Positions 37,004 to 46,306 of a stretch of 51,299 bases of DNA are shown one piece after another. Location: NCBI GenBank assembly GCA_900543605.1, contig UQSK01000009.1, forward strand, positions 1-51,299, given 5' to 3'. The notes below the pieces were generated by a model. The model was not told the DNA's origin. It searched no databases and worked only from the letters and a program-made list of their open reading frames with translations. This DNA is from an uncultured Collinsella sp. Lineage in GTDB: Bacteria > Actinomycetota > Coriobacteriia > Coriobacteriales > Coriobacteriaceae. The translations under genes and the position numbers were made by a program. Every line of letters starts with the position of its first letter. The stretch's first letter is position 1.

Positions 37004-37339
37004 ATTATGAAAACCATGTTCGTCATCGCCGTGCGGACATAACAATTTCGATTCGCTATTCAACCTTACTCGGGCAGAACCGAGTCGGAAGGAACCGAGT
37101 AAGTGGGACTTCGGCAGGGAGCGTGGACTCGCCCGCATCAAGAAGATACTCAAACGCCCGCCTAGAAAGCGAAGTGCCGTCCTATCTCAGCGCTGAGATC
37201 TCAAAGATGACCAACGCCAACGAGGCTTTCGGGGCCCTCGCACATGGCTACTCATAAGCGATGCCCACGGCATGGCCAACGCGCACGCCAATAACCGGAT
37301 TTGCCGGAACCATGCGTGCCCCATCGTTTAATAGCTCCG
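37004..37339. other. Intergenic region without a supported gene
   Basis: Between the XRE promoter and the acetyltransferase stop I see no gene with a ribosome site. Short open frames exist on both strands, for example a minus-strand tail reading ARMVPANPVIGVRVGHAV and stopping at about 37253, which may be a remnant. No hairpin or repeat stands out. Confidence 0.4.
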
Positions 37340-37900
37340 TTATTGTTCGATAATCTTCTTGACGACCGCGGGAACGCCTGCCGCCATCACGTTGTCCGGA
37401 AGGTCTTCCGTCACAACACTTCCCGCAGCGATAACGCAGCCGCTGCCGATGGTAACCCCCTGGAGTACGGACACGTTCGCGCCAAACCAGCAGTTATCGC
37501 CAACAACAATGGGCAGAGCCCTCTCGAGACCCAAGTTGCGCTCTTTTGCTCCAAGGGGATGCGAAGCGGTGTAGAAGCCGCAAAACGGCCCAATAAACAC
37601 GTTGTCACCAAAGGTAATAGAACCACCGTCCATAAAGTAGCAGCCATGGTTCACAAAGCAGCCGTCGCCAAAGGTTGTCTTGTCCCCGTAGTCAAAGTAG
37701 GCAGGCGAAAGGACCGTCAGCCCCGCCGGAAGATCGGTATCGAGCAAGGTTTTTAGGGTGTCAAGCTGCGCGTCGCTTCCGGGTTTTCCCATATTGAAGT
37801 CATAGCAGAGCGCCTCTGCCCTCGCCCGTTTTGCCAGGAGTTCCTCGTCAAAGTTGGCATCATGCCACTCCCCGCGCTCCATCTTCTCTTTCTCGGTCAC
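37340..37900 (-). CDS. Maltose/galactoside O-acetyltransferase-like protein
   Basis: A 186-residue left-handed beta-helix acetyltransferase (Maa/LacA type). The N-terminal TEKEKMERGEWHDANFDEEL is the Mac domain; hexapeptide repeats follow, with FVNHGCYFMDGG, ITFGDNVFIGPFCGFYTASH (active-site His at the end) and the C-terminal GVTIGSGCVIAAGSVVTEDL. It transfers acetyl from acetyl-CoA to a sugar. GTG 37900 is chosen since AAGGGG lies seven bases upstream and the Mac domain begins there; the frame is open for 22 more codons. The product ends with KKIIEQ, the usual length. Confidence 0.92.
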   Translation of the reverse strand: MTEKEKMERGEWHDANFDEELLAKRARAEALCYDFNMGKPGSDAQLDTLKTLLDTDLPAGLTVLSPAYFDYGDKTTFGDGCFVNHGCYFMDGGSITFGDNVFIGPFCGFYTASHPLGAKERNLGLERALPIVVGDNCWFGANVSVLQGVTIGSGCVIAAGSVVTEDLPDNVMAAGVPAVVKKIIEQ

Positions 37901-38003
37901 TGTGAGCCCCTTAATAAAAACATTTGTGGCGGCAATTCTATCATTTGATAAGCCGTCAGTTTCCATACCGATAACGAACGCGCGTTCGATGGATTTCGTG
38001 TTA

Positions 38004-38032
38004 GTTGGAATCGCCTATGGGCTGGGCTATGC
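38004..38032 (+). promoter_or_regulatory. Promoter of the topoisomerase pair
   Basis: TTGGAA (38004-38009) and TATGCT (38027-38032) are 17 bases apart, 56 bases ahead of the start codon of the B-subunit gene. Confidence 0.55.
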
Positions 38033-38087
38033 TACCTTGACTATCTATATGACTTAAACGCAGCAAAGGAGCACCGAGAGAGCGAGT

Positions 38088-40085
38088 ATGGCAAAAAACA
38101 CCGCAAACTATGGTAACGACAGTATCCGCCAGCTCAAGGACGAGGAACGCGTACGCCTGCGCCCTGCCGTCATCTTTGGCTCGGACGGGCTCGACGGCTG
38201 CGCGCATGCCGCCTTTGAGATCCTGTCCAACGCCGTTGACGAGGCGCGCCAGGGCTACGGCAAGCTCATCACCCTTACCGCCTTTCGCGATGGCTCCATT
38301 CAGGTAGAGGACAATGGCCGCGGCTGCCCGCTCGACTGGAACCCTTCCGAGAAGCGCTTTAACTGGGAGCTCGTCTTCTGCGAGCTCTACGCCGGCGGCA
38401 AATACAACAACAACCAGGGCGGCGACTACGACTTCTCGCTCGGTACCAACGGCCTAGGCTCGTGCGCGACCCAGTACGCCTCCGAGTACATGGACGTCAC
38501 GGTTTGGCGCGACGGCAACAAGTACTCCCTGCACTTTAAGAAGGGCAAGGTCGTCGGCGCCAAAAAGAAGGCACTCGAGATTGAACCCAGCGACGAGGAC
38601 CGCACCGGCACCACCATCAAGTGGCGTCCCGATCTTGAGGTCTTTACCTCGATCAGCATTCCCCACGATTGGTATCGCGAGACCATGCGCCGCCAGGCCG
38701 TGGTCAACGCCAACGTGACCTTCCGCCTGCGCATTGAGGGCGACGATGGCGAGTTTTCCGAAGAGGACTTCTGCTACCCCAAGGGCATCGAGGACTACGT
38801 GCTCGAGAAGGTCGGTACCGACTACCTCACCGAGCCCTTCTTTATCGAGGCCGACCGCCGCGGTCGCGACCGCGAGGACCTGCCCGACTACAACGTAAAG
38901 ATCACCGCGTGCATGTGCTTCTCGCGCACCTTCATGATGCAGGAGTACTACCACAACTCATCATGGCTCGAGAACGGCGGCTCACCCGAGAAAGCGGCTC
39001 GTAGCGCTTTGACCAGCGCCATCGATGCCTACATTAAGCAACAGGGCAAATACAACAAAAACGAGAGCGGCATTAAATGGCAAGACGTCCAGGACTGCCT
39101 GGTGCTGGTGACCAACTGCTTCTCCACTCAGACGTCCTACGAGAACCAGACCAAGAAGGCCATCAATAACCGCTTTATCCAGCAGGCCATGACGGCATTC
39201 TTTAAGGAACGCCTCTCGACCTACTTAATCGAGAACAAAGACGCCGCCAACAAGATCATGGAGCAGGTGCTCATCAACAAACGCTCGCGCGAGAATGCCG
39301 AGAAGACGCGCCAGAGCATCAAGACCAACCTGCAGCAGAAGACCGACATGGCCAACCGCGTGCAGAAGTTCATCGACTGCCGCTCCAAAGATAAGAACCG
39401 TCGCGAGATCTACATCGTAGAGGGCGACTCGGCAGCGGGCGCCATTCGCACCTCGCGCGATGCCGAATTCCAGGGCGTTATGCCCGTCCGCGGTAAGATC
39501 CTCAACTGCCTGAAGGAAGACTATCCGCGCATCTTTAAGTCCGACATCATCATGGACCTCATGCGCGTGCTGGGCTGCGGCGTGGAGATCAAGGACAAGC
39601 GCATCAAGAACCTGGGGGCCTTTGACCTGGACAACCTCAACTGGAACAAGGTCATCATCTGTACGGACGCCGACGTCGACGGCTATCACATCCGCACGCT
39701 CGTGCTCACCATGCTCTATCGCCTGGTGCCCACGCTTATCGACGAGGGTTACGTGTATATCGCCGAGTCGCCGCTCTACGAGATCAACTGCAAAGAAAAG
39801 ACCTACTTTGCCTACACCGAGCTCGAGAAGAACGGCATTCTTAAGGAGATCGGCGATCAAAAGTGCTCCATCAACCGCTCCAAGGGTCTTGGTGAGAACG
39901 ACCCGGACATGATGTGGCTCACCACCATGAACCCCGAGACGCGCCGCCTGATTAAGGTGGAGCCCGAGGACGTCACCAAGATGGAGACCATGTTCAACCT
40001 GTTGCTGGGCAACGACGAGGCGGGCCGCAAGCGCCATATCTCCGAGCACGGAAAGGAATATCTGGACCAGCTGGACCTGCAATAG
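38088..40085 (+). CDS. Type II topoisomerase B subunit, divergent GyrB/ParE paralogue
   Basis: A 665-residue ATPase subunit. The GHKL domain has EILSNAVDEARQGYG and VEDNGRGCPLDW, and LGTNGLGSC in the ATP lid. The toprim domain has EGDSAAGAI with Glu445 and DADVDGYHIR with Asp527 and Asp529, with PVRGKILNC and RSKGLGEND. The start region differs from normal GyrB: RPAVIFGSDGLDGCAHAAFE in place of RPGMYIGSTGxxGLHHLVYE. This is therefore the second, divergent gyrase/topo IV-like set of Coriobacteriia and Firmicutes rather than the gyrase beside dnaA. It forms an operon with the A subunit 45 bases downstream. Confidence 0.92.
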   Translation: MAKNTANYGNDSIRQLKDEERVRLRPAVIFGSDGLDGCAHAAFEILSNAVDEARQGYGKLITLTAFRDGSIQVEDNGRGCPLDWNPSEKRFNWELVFCELYAGGKYNNNQGGDYDFSLGTNGLGSCATQYASEYMDVTVWRDGNKYSLHFKKGKVVGAKKKALEIEPSDEDRTGTTIKWRPDLEVFTSISIPHDWYRETMRRQAVVNANVTFRLRIEGDDGEFSEEDFCYPKGIEDYVLEKVGTDYLTEPFFIEADRRGRDREDLPDYNVKITACMCFSRTFMMQEYYHNSSWLENGGSPEKAARSALTSAIDAYIKQQGKYNKNESGIKWQDVQDCLVLVTNCFSTQTSYENQTKKAINNRFIQQAMTAFFKERLSTYLIENKDAANKIMEQVLINKRSRENAEKTRQSIKTNLQQKTDMANRVQKFIDCRSKDKNRREIYIVEGDSAAGAIRTSRDAEFQGVMPVRGKILNCLKEDYPRIFKSDIIMDLMRVLGCGVEIKDKRIKNLGAFDLDNLNWNKVIICTDADVDGYHIRTLVLTMLYRLVPTLIDEGYVYIAESPLYEINCKEKTYFAYTELEKNGILKEIGDQKCSINRSKGLGENDPDMMWLTTMNPETRRLIKVEPEDVTKMETMFNLLLGNDEAGRKRHISEHGKEYLDQLDLQ

Positions 40086-40130
40086 CAGCAAATCGATAAC
40101 GACGGCCCATAAGAAGTTCAAGAGGATATC

Positions 40131-42371
40131 GTGGCAAAGAAAAAGACGAAGAACCAGCCAAAGAAAAAGCAGGTCAACGCCGAGAACGTCATCGGCCTGC
40201 ACTCCGAGGTCACCGACCAGCCGATCACGCAGACGCTCGAGGTCAACTACATGCCCTACGCCATGAGCGTCAACGTCTCGCGTGCGTTCCCCGAGATCGA
40301 CGGCTTTAAGCCCTCGCACCGCAAGCTGCTCTACACCATGTACAAGATGGGTCTGCTCAAGGGCGAGCGCCAGAAGAGCGCCAACATTGTGGGCCAGACC
40401 ATGAAGCTCAACCCGCACGGCGACGCCGCTATCTACGAGACGATGGTGCGCCTGGCCACCGGCAACGAGGCTCTGCTCGCTCCCTTCGTGGAGTCGAAGG
40501 GCAACTTTGGCAAGTACTATTCGGGCGACCTGAGCTACGCCGCCTCGCGTTATACCGAGGCCAAGCTCTCCCCCATCAGCGCCGAGATCTTCAAGGATAT
40601 CGACAAGGACCCGGTCGACTTCGTCGACAGCTACGACGGCGCCATGAAGGAGCCGCGTCTGTTGCCCACCACATTCCCCAACATCCTTGTCTCGGCCAAT
40701 AAGGGCATCGGCGTCGCCATGGCGTCCGACATCTGCGGCTTCAACCTCAACGAGGTCTGCACCGCCACGATGCACTACCTGCAGGATCCCGACTGCGACC
40801 TGCTCGAATATATGCCCATGCCCGACTTCTCGACCGGCGGCGAGATTATCTACCGCCGCGAGGAGATGGAAAAGATTATCGAGACCGGCCTTGGCAGCTT
40901 CCAGATCCGCTCCCGTTGGCGTTGGATTCCCGAAGAACGCATCATCGAGGTCTACGAGATCCCCTACACCACTAAGACCGATGTCATCATCGAGCGCATC
41001 GTCAAGCTCTCCAAAGAGGGCAAGGTCAAGGAGATCGCCGACATCCGCGACGAAACCGACCTCTCGGGCTTGCGCATCGCCATCGACCTTAAGCGCGGTG
41101 TCGACCCCGACAAGCTCATGGCCAAGCTCTATCGCTCGACCACGCTGCAGGATTCGTTCTCGTGCAACTTCAACGTGCTCGTCGACGGCTATCCCCGTGT
41201 TATGGGCGTGCGCCAGATCCTGCACGAGTGGGTCAAGTGGCGTATTGAGTCCACGCGTCGCCGCATTAACTTTGACCTGGGAAAAAAGTCCGAGCGCCTG
41301 CACCTGCTGCACGGCCTCGAGGCGATCTTGCTCGACATCGACAAGGCCATCGCCATCATCCGCGGCACCAAGCTCGAAGCCGAGGTCGTGCCCAACCTTA
41401 TGAAGGGTTTCGACATCGACGAGACCCAGGCCGAGTTTGTTGCCGAGCTCAAGCTCCGCAACATCAACGAGGAGTACATCCTCAACCGCACCAAGGACAT
41501 CGCTAAGCTCGAGGGTGAGATTGCCGAGCTTGAGGAGATCCTCTCCAGCGAGGAGAACATCAAGAAGGTCATCAGCGACGAGCTGGCCGCGGTCAACAAG
41601 AAATATGTGATACCGCGCCGCACGGGCAGGATCGAGCCCCATGAGGTTATCGAGGTAAGCTTGGAGCCCGAGGTCGAGGAGTACCCGGTCACCATCATGC
41701 TCTCGCGCGACGGCTACCTTAAGAAGATGACGGACCGCGTGCTCAAGAAGGCGACCACGCTCAAGTACAAGGACGGCGACAAACCCTTTATCGAGTTCCC
41801 GTCCTCCAACACCCACGAGCTGCTCGTGTTTACCAACAAGAGCCAGGTGTACAAGTGCAAGGTTGCGGCGTTTGAGGACACCAAGTCGGCCCAGCTGGGC
41901 TCGTACCTGCCGACCGATCTTGAGATGGAACCCGACGAGAGCGTCATCTGGGTCATCGACCCCGAGGACTACAAGGCCGACGTGCTGTTTGTCTTTGAGA
42001 ACGGCCGCGTGGTGCGCGTCGCACTTTCTGGATACGTCACCAAGACCAACCGCAAGCGCCTCAAAAACGCCATCTACGGCGGTAGCAAACTGCTGTATGC
42101 ACAGGTGCTCAAGGAAGACCGCGACCTCGCGCTGGTCTCGAGCGACTACCGCCTGATGAACTTCAACACGTCGCTGCTCAAGACCAAGACGACCACCAAC
42201 ACGCAGGGCGTCCAGGCATTTACCGCCAAAAAGGGCCGTTCGGTCACTACCGTTGGCACGACCGAGGAGATCCTTGGCGCCGGCGTCTCGGCCGAGAAGT
42301 TCACTGCGCAGAGCCTCCCCTCCGCCGGCGCCCTCATGAAAGAAAACGACATGCCGAGTCTGTTTGACTAG
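40131..42371 (+). CDS. Type II topoisomerase A subunit, divergent GyrA/ParC paralogue
   Basis: A 746-residue DNA cleavage subunit. It has a Lys-rich start, then YAMSVNVSRAFPEIDGFKPS, the helix region MKLNPHGDAAIYETMVRLA, the catalytic Tyr141 in ASRYTEAKLSPIS, and a coiled-coil gate (about 450-490). The C-terminal part (about 505-746) is a degenerate beta-pinwheel; no GyrA box is seen, so wrapping may be poor and a topo IV-like decatenase role is likely. At the positions that give fluoroquinolone resistance in normal GyrA (Ser83, Asp87 in E. coli) it has Ala and Glu. GTG 40131 is preceded by AGAGGA. Confidence 0.92.
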   Translation: MAKKKTKNQPKKKQVNAENVIGLHSEVTDQPITQTLEVNYMPYAMSVNVSRAFPEIDGFKPSHRKLLYTMYKMGLLKGERQKSANIVGQTMKLNPHGDAAIYETMVRLATGNEALLAPFVESKGNFGKYYSGDLSYAASRYTEAKLSPISAEIFKDIDKDPVDFVDSYDGAMKEPRLLPTTFPNILVSANKGIGVAMASDICGFNLNEVCTATMHYLQDPDCDLLEYMPMPDFSTGGEIIYRREEMEKIIETGLGSFQIRSRWRWIPEERIIEVYEIPYTTKTDVIIERIVKLSKEGKVKEIADIRDETDLSGLRIAIDLKRGVDPDKLMAKLYRSTTLQDSFSCNFNVLVDGYPRVMGVRQILHEWVKWRIESTRRRINFDLGKKSERLHLLHGLEAILLDIDKAIAIIRGTKLEAEVVPNLMKGFDIDETQAEFVAELKLRNINEEYILNRTKDIAKLEGEIAELEEILSSEENIKKVISDELAAVNKKYVIPRRTGRIEPHEVIEVSLEPEVEEYPVTIMLSRDGYLKKMTDRVLKKATTLKYKDGDKPFIEFPSSNTHELLVFTNKSQVYKCKVAAFEDTKSAQLGSYLPTDLEMEPDESVIWVIDPEDYKADVLFVFENGRVVRVALSGYVTKTNRKRLKNAIYGGSKLLYAQVLKEDRDLALVSSDYRLMNFNTSLLKTKTTTNTQGVQAFTAKKGRSVTTVGTTEEILGAGVSAEKFTAQSLPSAGALMKENDMPSLFD

Positions 42372-42408
42372 GTACCACGGCAACGAGATCGTTAGATACT
42401 TCGCAAAG

Positions 42409-42457
42409 CGACGAGGCCCGGAACGCAACGGCATTGCGCCCGGGACTCGTCGTTTTT
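42409..42457 (+). terminator. Terminator of the topoisomerase operon
   Basis: CGACGAGGCCCGG pairs with CCGGGACTCGTCG apart from a short mismatch, around a 17-base loop that has its own CGCAACG/CATTGCG pairing, and ends in TTTTT. It follows the A subunit by about 40 bases. An AT-rich inverted repeat (TTTTTTAACGCAGA 42469-42482, TCTGCGTAAAAAA 42505-42517) comes next. Confidence 0.82.
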
Positions 42458-42555
42458 CTTCTCAACTATTTTTTAACGCAGATAAATTGATTTCTGCTTA
42501 TTTTTCTGCGTAAAAAATGTCAGCGTCACTGCTTCGATGCCCTTTGGTCAGTCGT

Positions 42556-42612
42556 TAGCAAAACTTGCAAAAGTTAGCAAAACTTGCAAAAATTAGCAAA
42601 ACTTGCAAAGGA
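42556..42612 (+). repeat. Three 19-bp direct repeats upstream of the ATPase gene
   Basis: Units at 42556, 42575 and 42594 read TTAGCAAAACTTGCAAAA plus one variable base. Each holds the dyad GCAAAACTTGC. The last unit runs into the ribosome site AAAGGAG, six bases before the start codon of the ATPase. Such repeats could be operator or iteron-type sites for the encoded protein, which has a winged-helix end. Confidence 0.85.
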
Positions 42613-42618
42613 GCTACC

Positions 42619-43713
42619 ATGGAGTACAGCAAGAACCCCTTTACCCCGACGTTCGGAAGCATCCCTCCCTTTCTAGCGGGTCGCGAGCATATCCTGCGTG
42701 ACATCAACCGTGGCTTTATCAACGGCCCGGGAGATCCCAACCTGTCGACCATTTTTACTGGCGCAAGGGGAACGGGCAAGACGGCGCTTCTCTCGCTCCT
42801 TTCAGAAACGGCGCTTGAACACGGCTGGATCGCCGCAAATGTCTCCGCCATGCCAGGCATGCTCGAAGATATTATCGAGCGAACCAAAGAAGCCGCAGAT
42901 AGCTACCTCTCACAGCCTCACGCGCGCATAAACGGTGTTCAAATTGGCCCAGTGGGCATCGATTGGACATATGCTCAAGAGGCTCAGGGCAACTGGCGCA
43001 CGCGCATGAATGGCATCTTTAAGCAACTCGAAAAACATGACATCGGACTTCTCATCACCATCGATGAAGTCACAGTCGATCTCGAAGAAATGCTTCAATT
43101 TGCCTCCGTTTACCAGCACTTTGTACGCGAAGGTAAAAAAGTAGCCCTACTCATGGCAGGACTGCCCTACAAAGTATCGGCGTTGCTGCGTAACGATTCC
43201 GTCTCGTTCCTCAGGCGCTCCCAGTACCATCAGCTGGGACGAATCACTGATGTTGAGATTGCAAATGCATTTCGTAAAACCATTGAAGCAGGGGGACGCT
43301 CAATCACACCAGAAGCACTCGAGGATGCCGTGAAGGTCGTCGACGGATTCCCATATATGATGCAGCTCGTCGGATATCGCACATGGGATGTTTCGGAGAA
43401 CTCGCCCAAAATCAGCGCACCTGATGTACAGCAGGGTTCTCTGCTTGCCCGTATGGAGCTGCGCGATCGAATTCTCGAAACGACCTATCGGGAGCTTTCC
43501 GATAAAGACATTGAGTTTTTACTCGCGATGCTGCCCGATTCTGGCCCCAGCAGGGTCTCAGAAATTGCCAAGCGTATGGGCGTCGCCAGCAACTATGCAA
43601 GCCAATACAAGCGCCGCCTCCTGGAGGACGGCGTCATTGGAGAGCGCGGGCGTGGTCTCGTTGGCTTTGACATTCCCGCGTTCAGGGAATTCTTGAACGA
43701 GAAGGCGTTTTAG
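42619..43713 (+). CDS. Orc/Cdc6-like AAA ATPase with winged helix
   Basis: A 364-residue ATPase. It starts NPFTPTFGSIPPFLAGRE, followed by Walker A GARGTGKT at 48-55, Walker B LLITIDEV with Asp149 and Glu150, and a sensor-like LLMAGLPYK. The C-terminal part (about 285-364) is a winged helix with SDKDIEFLLAMLPDSGPSRV and VASNYASQYKRRLLEDGVIG. This matches the bacterial 'archaeal ATPase'/Orc-like ATP-binding proteins, single genes of unknown role, common in actinobacteria. ATG 42619 follows the third repeat. Base composition is a little lower in GC than the topoisomerase genes. Confidence 0.88.
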   Translation: MEYSKNPFTPTFGSIPPFLAGREHILRDINRGFINGPGDPNLSTIFTGARGTGKTALLSLLSETALEHGWIAANVSAMPGMLEDIIERTKEAADSYLSQPHARINGVQIGPVGIDWTYAQEAQGNWRTRMNGIFKQLEKHDIGLLITIDEVTVDLEEMLQFASVYQHFVREGKKVALLMAGLPYKVSALLRNDSVSFLRRSQYHQLGRITDVEIANAFRKTIEAGGRSITPEALEDAVKVVDGFPYMMQLVGYRTWDVSENSPKISAPDVQQGSLLARMELRDRILETTYRELSDKDIEFLLAMLPDSGPSRVSEIAKRMGVASNYASQYKRRLLEDGVIGERGRGLVGFDIPAFREFLNEKAF

Positions 43714-43821
43714 CACGCCGGAATTGTCCGCGGAAGCATCAACGCATGGCAATCAGCATTCCTCTTGATAAGGAGAGCAAACACTTCCGCCAACACCGAT
43801 TACCATGCGCTCTTCTTGTCC

Positions 43822-44352
43822 TTAGGCGAGTTTGCGAGCGAGCTCTCGCACCTCTTCCAACTTGGGCGACGATGCCATGCTGTCGCGCTCGGTCATGCCG
43901 CTGATGGTGACAATGCCCTGGTCCTCCCACTTGCAGTACGCGCAGGCTGACTTGTACATAGCGATCGCCGCATCATAGACGCCCTCGCTGTGGCTATCGA
44001 GCAAAAGGGCCGTCTTGGTGAACGGGAAGCCCGTAGCGCCGAAGGCGTACAGGCGGTCGATAACGGCCTTCTCCTGCGCGGTGATATCGAACCAGTAGAT
44101 AGGCGAAGCGAAGACAACCATGTCGGCGCCTTTCAGCGGCTCAATCACGTTGGCCATGTCATCCTTCTGCACACAGGTGCCCTCATGGGTAAAGCAGTAC
44201 TGGCATCCCAGACAACCAGCGATCTTCTTGCCGGCAACGCGGATGACCTCGACCGTATGGCCGACCTCGCGCGCGGTCTCAGCAAACGCCTCGACCATGG
44301 TGTCGGTATTGGCGCCCTTGCGCGGGCTACCACTCAATACAACGATATTCAT
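43822..44352 (-). CDS. Flavodoxin-type NADPH-dependent FMN reductase
   Basis: A 176-residue flavoprotein with the phosphate-binding start VLSGSPRKGANTDTMVEAFA, the cysteine-rich GCLGCQYCFTHEGTCVQKDD and FASPIYWFDITAQEKAVIDR. This is typical of iron-sulfur flavoprotein-like or NADPH-dependent FMN reductases; the CxxCxxC segment could bind a cluster or be a redox disulfide. ATG 44352 has AAGGGAG six bases upstream. It stands in the same direction as the hydrolase operon and lies 148 bases after it; a promoter for it alone is not clear. Confidence 0.9.
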   Translation of the reverse strand: MNIVVLSGSPRKGANTDTMVEAFAETAREVGHTVEVIRVAGKKIAGCLGCQYCFTHEGTCVQKDDMANVIEPLKGADMVVFASPIYWFDITAQEKAVIDRLYAFGATGFPFTKTALLLDSHSEGVYDAAIAMYKSACAYCKWEDQGIVTISGMTERDSMASSPKLEEVRELARKLA

Positions 44353-44500
44353 AAGAATCTCCCTTCTTCATGCCGCAGGCGCACAGCATATTTTTTTGTT
44401 TTAACCAAAACAGATGGAGTTATTCAATCGCCTCGTTTCAGCTACTCCCACTCTTTAGAAGAATCGTTGCTGGAGACTTGCCATTAAATCAAGGCACGCC

Positions 44501-45472
44501 TTATTTCAGATATTCCTCAAAGAACGCTTTCAGCTTTCCAAACGGAATGATGTCCATCCGATCGTAGAGGTCGGTGTGGCTGGCACCTGGGATAATGAGC
44601 AGTTCCTTGTTGTCCCCGGTCAGCTTGCCGTACGCGGTTTCGCTGAAATAGCGGGAGTGCGCCTTCTCGCCGTGCACCAGCAGCACGGCGGAGCGGATCT
44701 CGCCGGCGTACTGCAAGATCGGCATATTCAAAAACGACAGCGAGGACGTCACATTCCAGCCACCGTTGGAGCCCAGGCTGCGGGGATGGTAGCCTCGCGG
44801 AGTCTTGTAGTAGGCGTAATAGTCCGCCACAAACTGCGGCGCGTCATCGGGCAGCGGATCGACCACGCCGCCCGCCAGCGCGTAGCTGTCGTTTTTATAA
44901 TCCTCGGTGCGCTGCGCGTTCAGCGCTTTCCGCTTTTCGAAGCGCGCCTGCTCGGAATCCTCGGCGTCAAAGTAGCCGTTTGCGGTCACGCGGGTCATAT
45001 CGTACATGGTCATAGCCGCGGTGGCCTTGATGCGGGTGTCGATGGCCGCCGCATTGATTGCCATGCCGCCCCAACCGCAGATGCCGATGATACCGATGCG
45101 CTCCGGGTCAACGCTTTCCTGCACGGAGAGGAAATCCACCGCCGCGCAGAAATCCTCGGTGTTGATGTCCGGCGATGCCACATAGCGGGGCGCACCGCCG
45201 CTCTCGCCGGTATAGGACGGGTCGAAGGCAATCGCGAAAAAGCCCAGCTCTGCCATTTTCTGCGCATAAAGGCCGGACGTTTGCTCCTTCACCGCGCCAA
45301 ACGGGCCGCTGACGGCGATGGCAGGCAGCTTGCCTTCCACGTTCTTTGGCACGTAGACGTCGGCCGCCAGCGTGATGCCGTATCGGTTGTGGAAAGTCGC
45401 CTTGCTGTGCTCAACCTTGTCGTTTTTGGGGAACACCTTGTCCCATTCCTGCGTCAGTTTCAACTGCTCCAT
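44501..45472 (-). CDS. Alpha/beta hydrolase with Cys nucleophile (YcjY/dienelactone-type)
   Basis: A 323-residue hydrolase. The nucleophile elbow reads GICGWGG with Cys132 in place of Ser, as in dienelactone hydrolases. The oxyanion region is AIAVSGPFGAVKEQTSG, and the late motifs VLLVHGEKAHSRYFS and IPGASHTDLYD supply the acid and His. YcjY-like proteins of this type have no established substrate. The gene begins two bases after the stop of the decarboxylase-cupin gene, so they are co-transcribed. There is no signal peptide. Confidence 0.88.
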   Translation of the reverse strand: MEQLKLTQEWDKVFPKNDKVEHSKATFHNRYGITLAADVYVPKNVEGKLPAIAVSGPFGAVKEQTSGLYAQKMAELGFFAIAFDPSYTGESGGAPRYVASPDINTEDFCAAVDFLSVQESVDPERIGIIGICGWGGMAINAAAIDTRIKATAAMTMYDMTRVTANGYFDAEDSEQARFEKRKALNAQRTEDYKNDSYALAGGVVDPLPDDAPQFVADYYAYYKTPRGYHPRSLGSNGGWNVTSSLSFLNMPILQYAGEIRSAVLLVHGEKAHSRYFSETAYGKLTGDNKELLIIPGASHTDLYDRMDIIPFGKLKAFFEEYLK

Positions 45473-45474
45473 GC

Positions 45475-46242
45475 CTAAGCCTCCTTGTCGGTCGCTTTAA
45501 GGTATTGCTCGTCGATCACGGGCTCCAACCACTCGTTGGAGGCCTCCTCGCCCGGAACCTCCAGCGCGAGATGGGAGAACCAGCTCTCGGGCGCGGCTCC
45601 GTGCCAATGTTTCACACCCGGGGCGATGTTGACCACGTCGCCAGGGCGCAGCTCCTGTGCCGATTTGCCCCATTCCTGGTAAAACCCTCGACCGGCCACG
45701 CAGACGAGGACCTGTCCGCCACCGCTTTTGGCGTGATGGACGTGCCAGTTGTTGCGGCAGCCGGGCTCGAACGTCACGTTGTAGACGCCGACCTGCTCGG
45801 TGGAAAGGGGCGCGAGGTAGCTTTGCCCGATAAAGTACTTCGCAAATGCGTCGTTGGGGGCACCGATAGGAAAGGCCATCTCGTTTTGGTGTCGGGCCTT
45901 TGCGTCGGCGCCGTCGTCCTCGTCCGCCCAGACCTCCTTCGCCATGCGGAAGGCCGCCCACGCCTTGGGCCATCCCGCATAAAACGCCGCATGCGTAAGG
46001 ATTTCCGCTATCTCAGCCCTGGTCACCCCGTTGTTCTTTGCGGACATCAGATGATATTGGAACGAGGAGTCCGTCAGTCCCTGCGCCATCAGGGCCACAA
46101 CCGTCACCACGCTGCGGTCTCGAAGGGAAAGCCCGTCTTCTCGACTCCACACCTCGCCGAACAGCACATCGTCATTGAGCTGTGCGAATTTGGGGGCAAA
46201 GTCCCCCAGGGCATCTCTGCCCGCCGTCTGCTTAATTGCCAT
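45475..46242 (-). CDS. Carboxymuconolactone decarboxylase-cupin fusion
   Basis: A 255-residue fusion. Residues about 10-115 are an AhpD/CMD domain (SLRDRSVVTVVALMAQGLTD, HAAFYAGWPKAWAAFRMA). The usual CxxC of AhpD is absent, so a peroxidase-reductase role is unlikely. Residues about 150-235 are a cupin with the metal-binding NNWHVHHAKSGGGQVLVCVA and PGDVVNIAPGVKHWHG motifs. The start is ATG 46242 with AGGAGG eight bases upstream. It is the first gene of an operon with the Cys hydrolase and lies divergent from a MerR gene. Similar fusions accompany MerR-controlled flavodoxin and aldo-keto reductase genes. Confidence 0.92.
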   Translation of the reverse strand: MAIKQTAGRDALGDFAPKFAQLNDDVLFGEVWSREDGLSLRDRSVVTVVALMAQGLTDSSFQYHLMSAKNNGVTRAEIAEILTHAAFYAGWPKAWAAFRMAKEVWADEDDGADAKARHQNEMAFPIGAPNDAFAKYFIGQSYLAPLSTEQVGVYNVTFEPGCRNNWHVHHAKSGGGQVLVCVAGRGFYQEWGKSAQELRPGDVVNIAPGVKHWHGAAPESWFSHLALEVPGEEASNEWLEPVIDEQYLKATDKEA

Positions 46243-46306
46243 GATCGATTTCCTCCTATCGATGGTTCTGGACACGAATCTGCCTCCACGCGGTTAAGTA
46301 GCCCGC

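Noticed and set aside
39225..42434. Very long minus-strand open frame opposite the topoisomerase genes
   Set aside because: It is the antisense shadow of two clear topoisomerase subunits; it has no ribosome site or domain, and exists because of the codon bias of the plus-strand genes.
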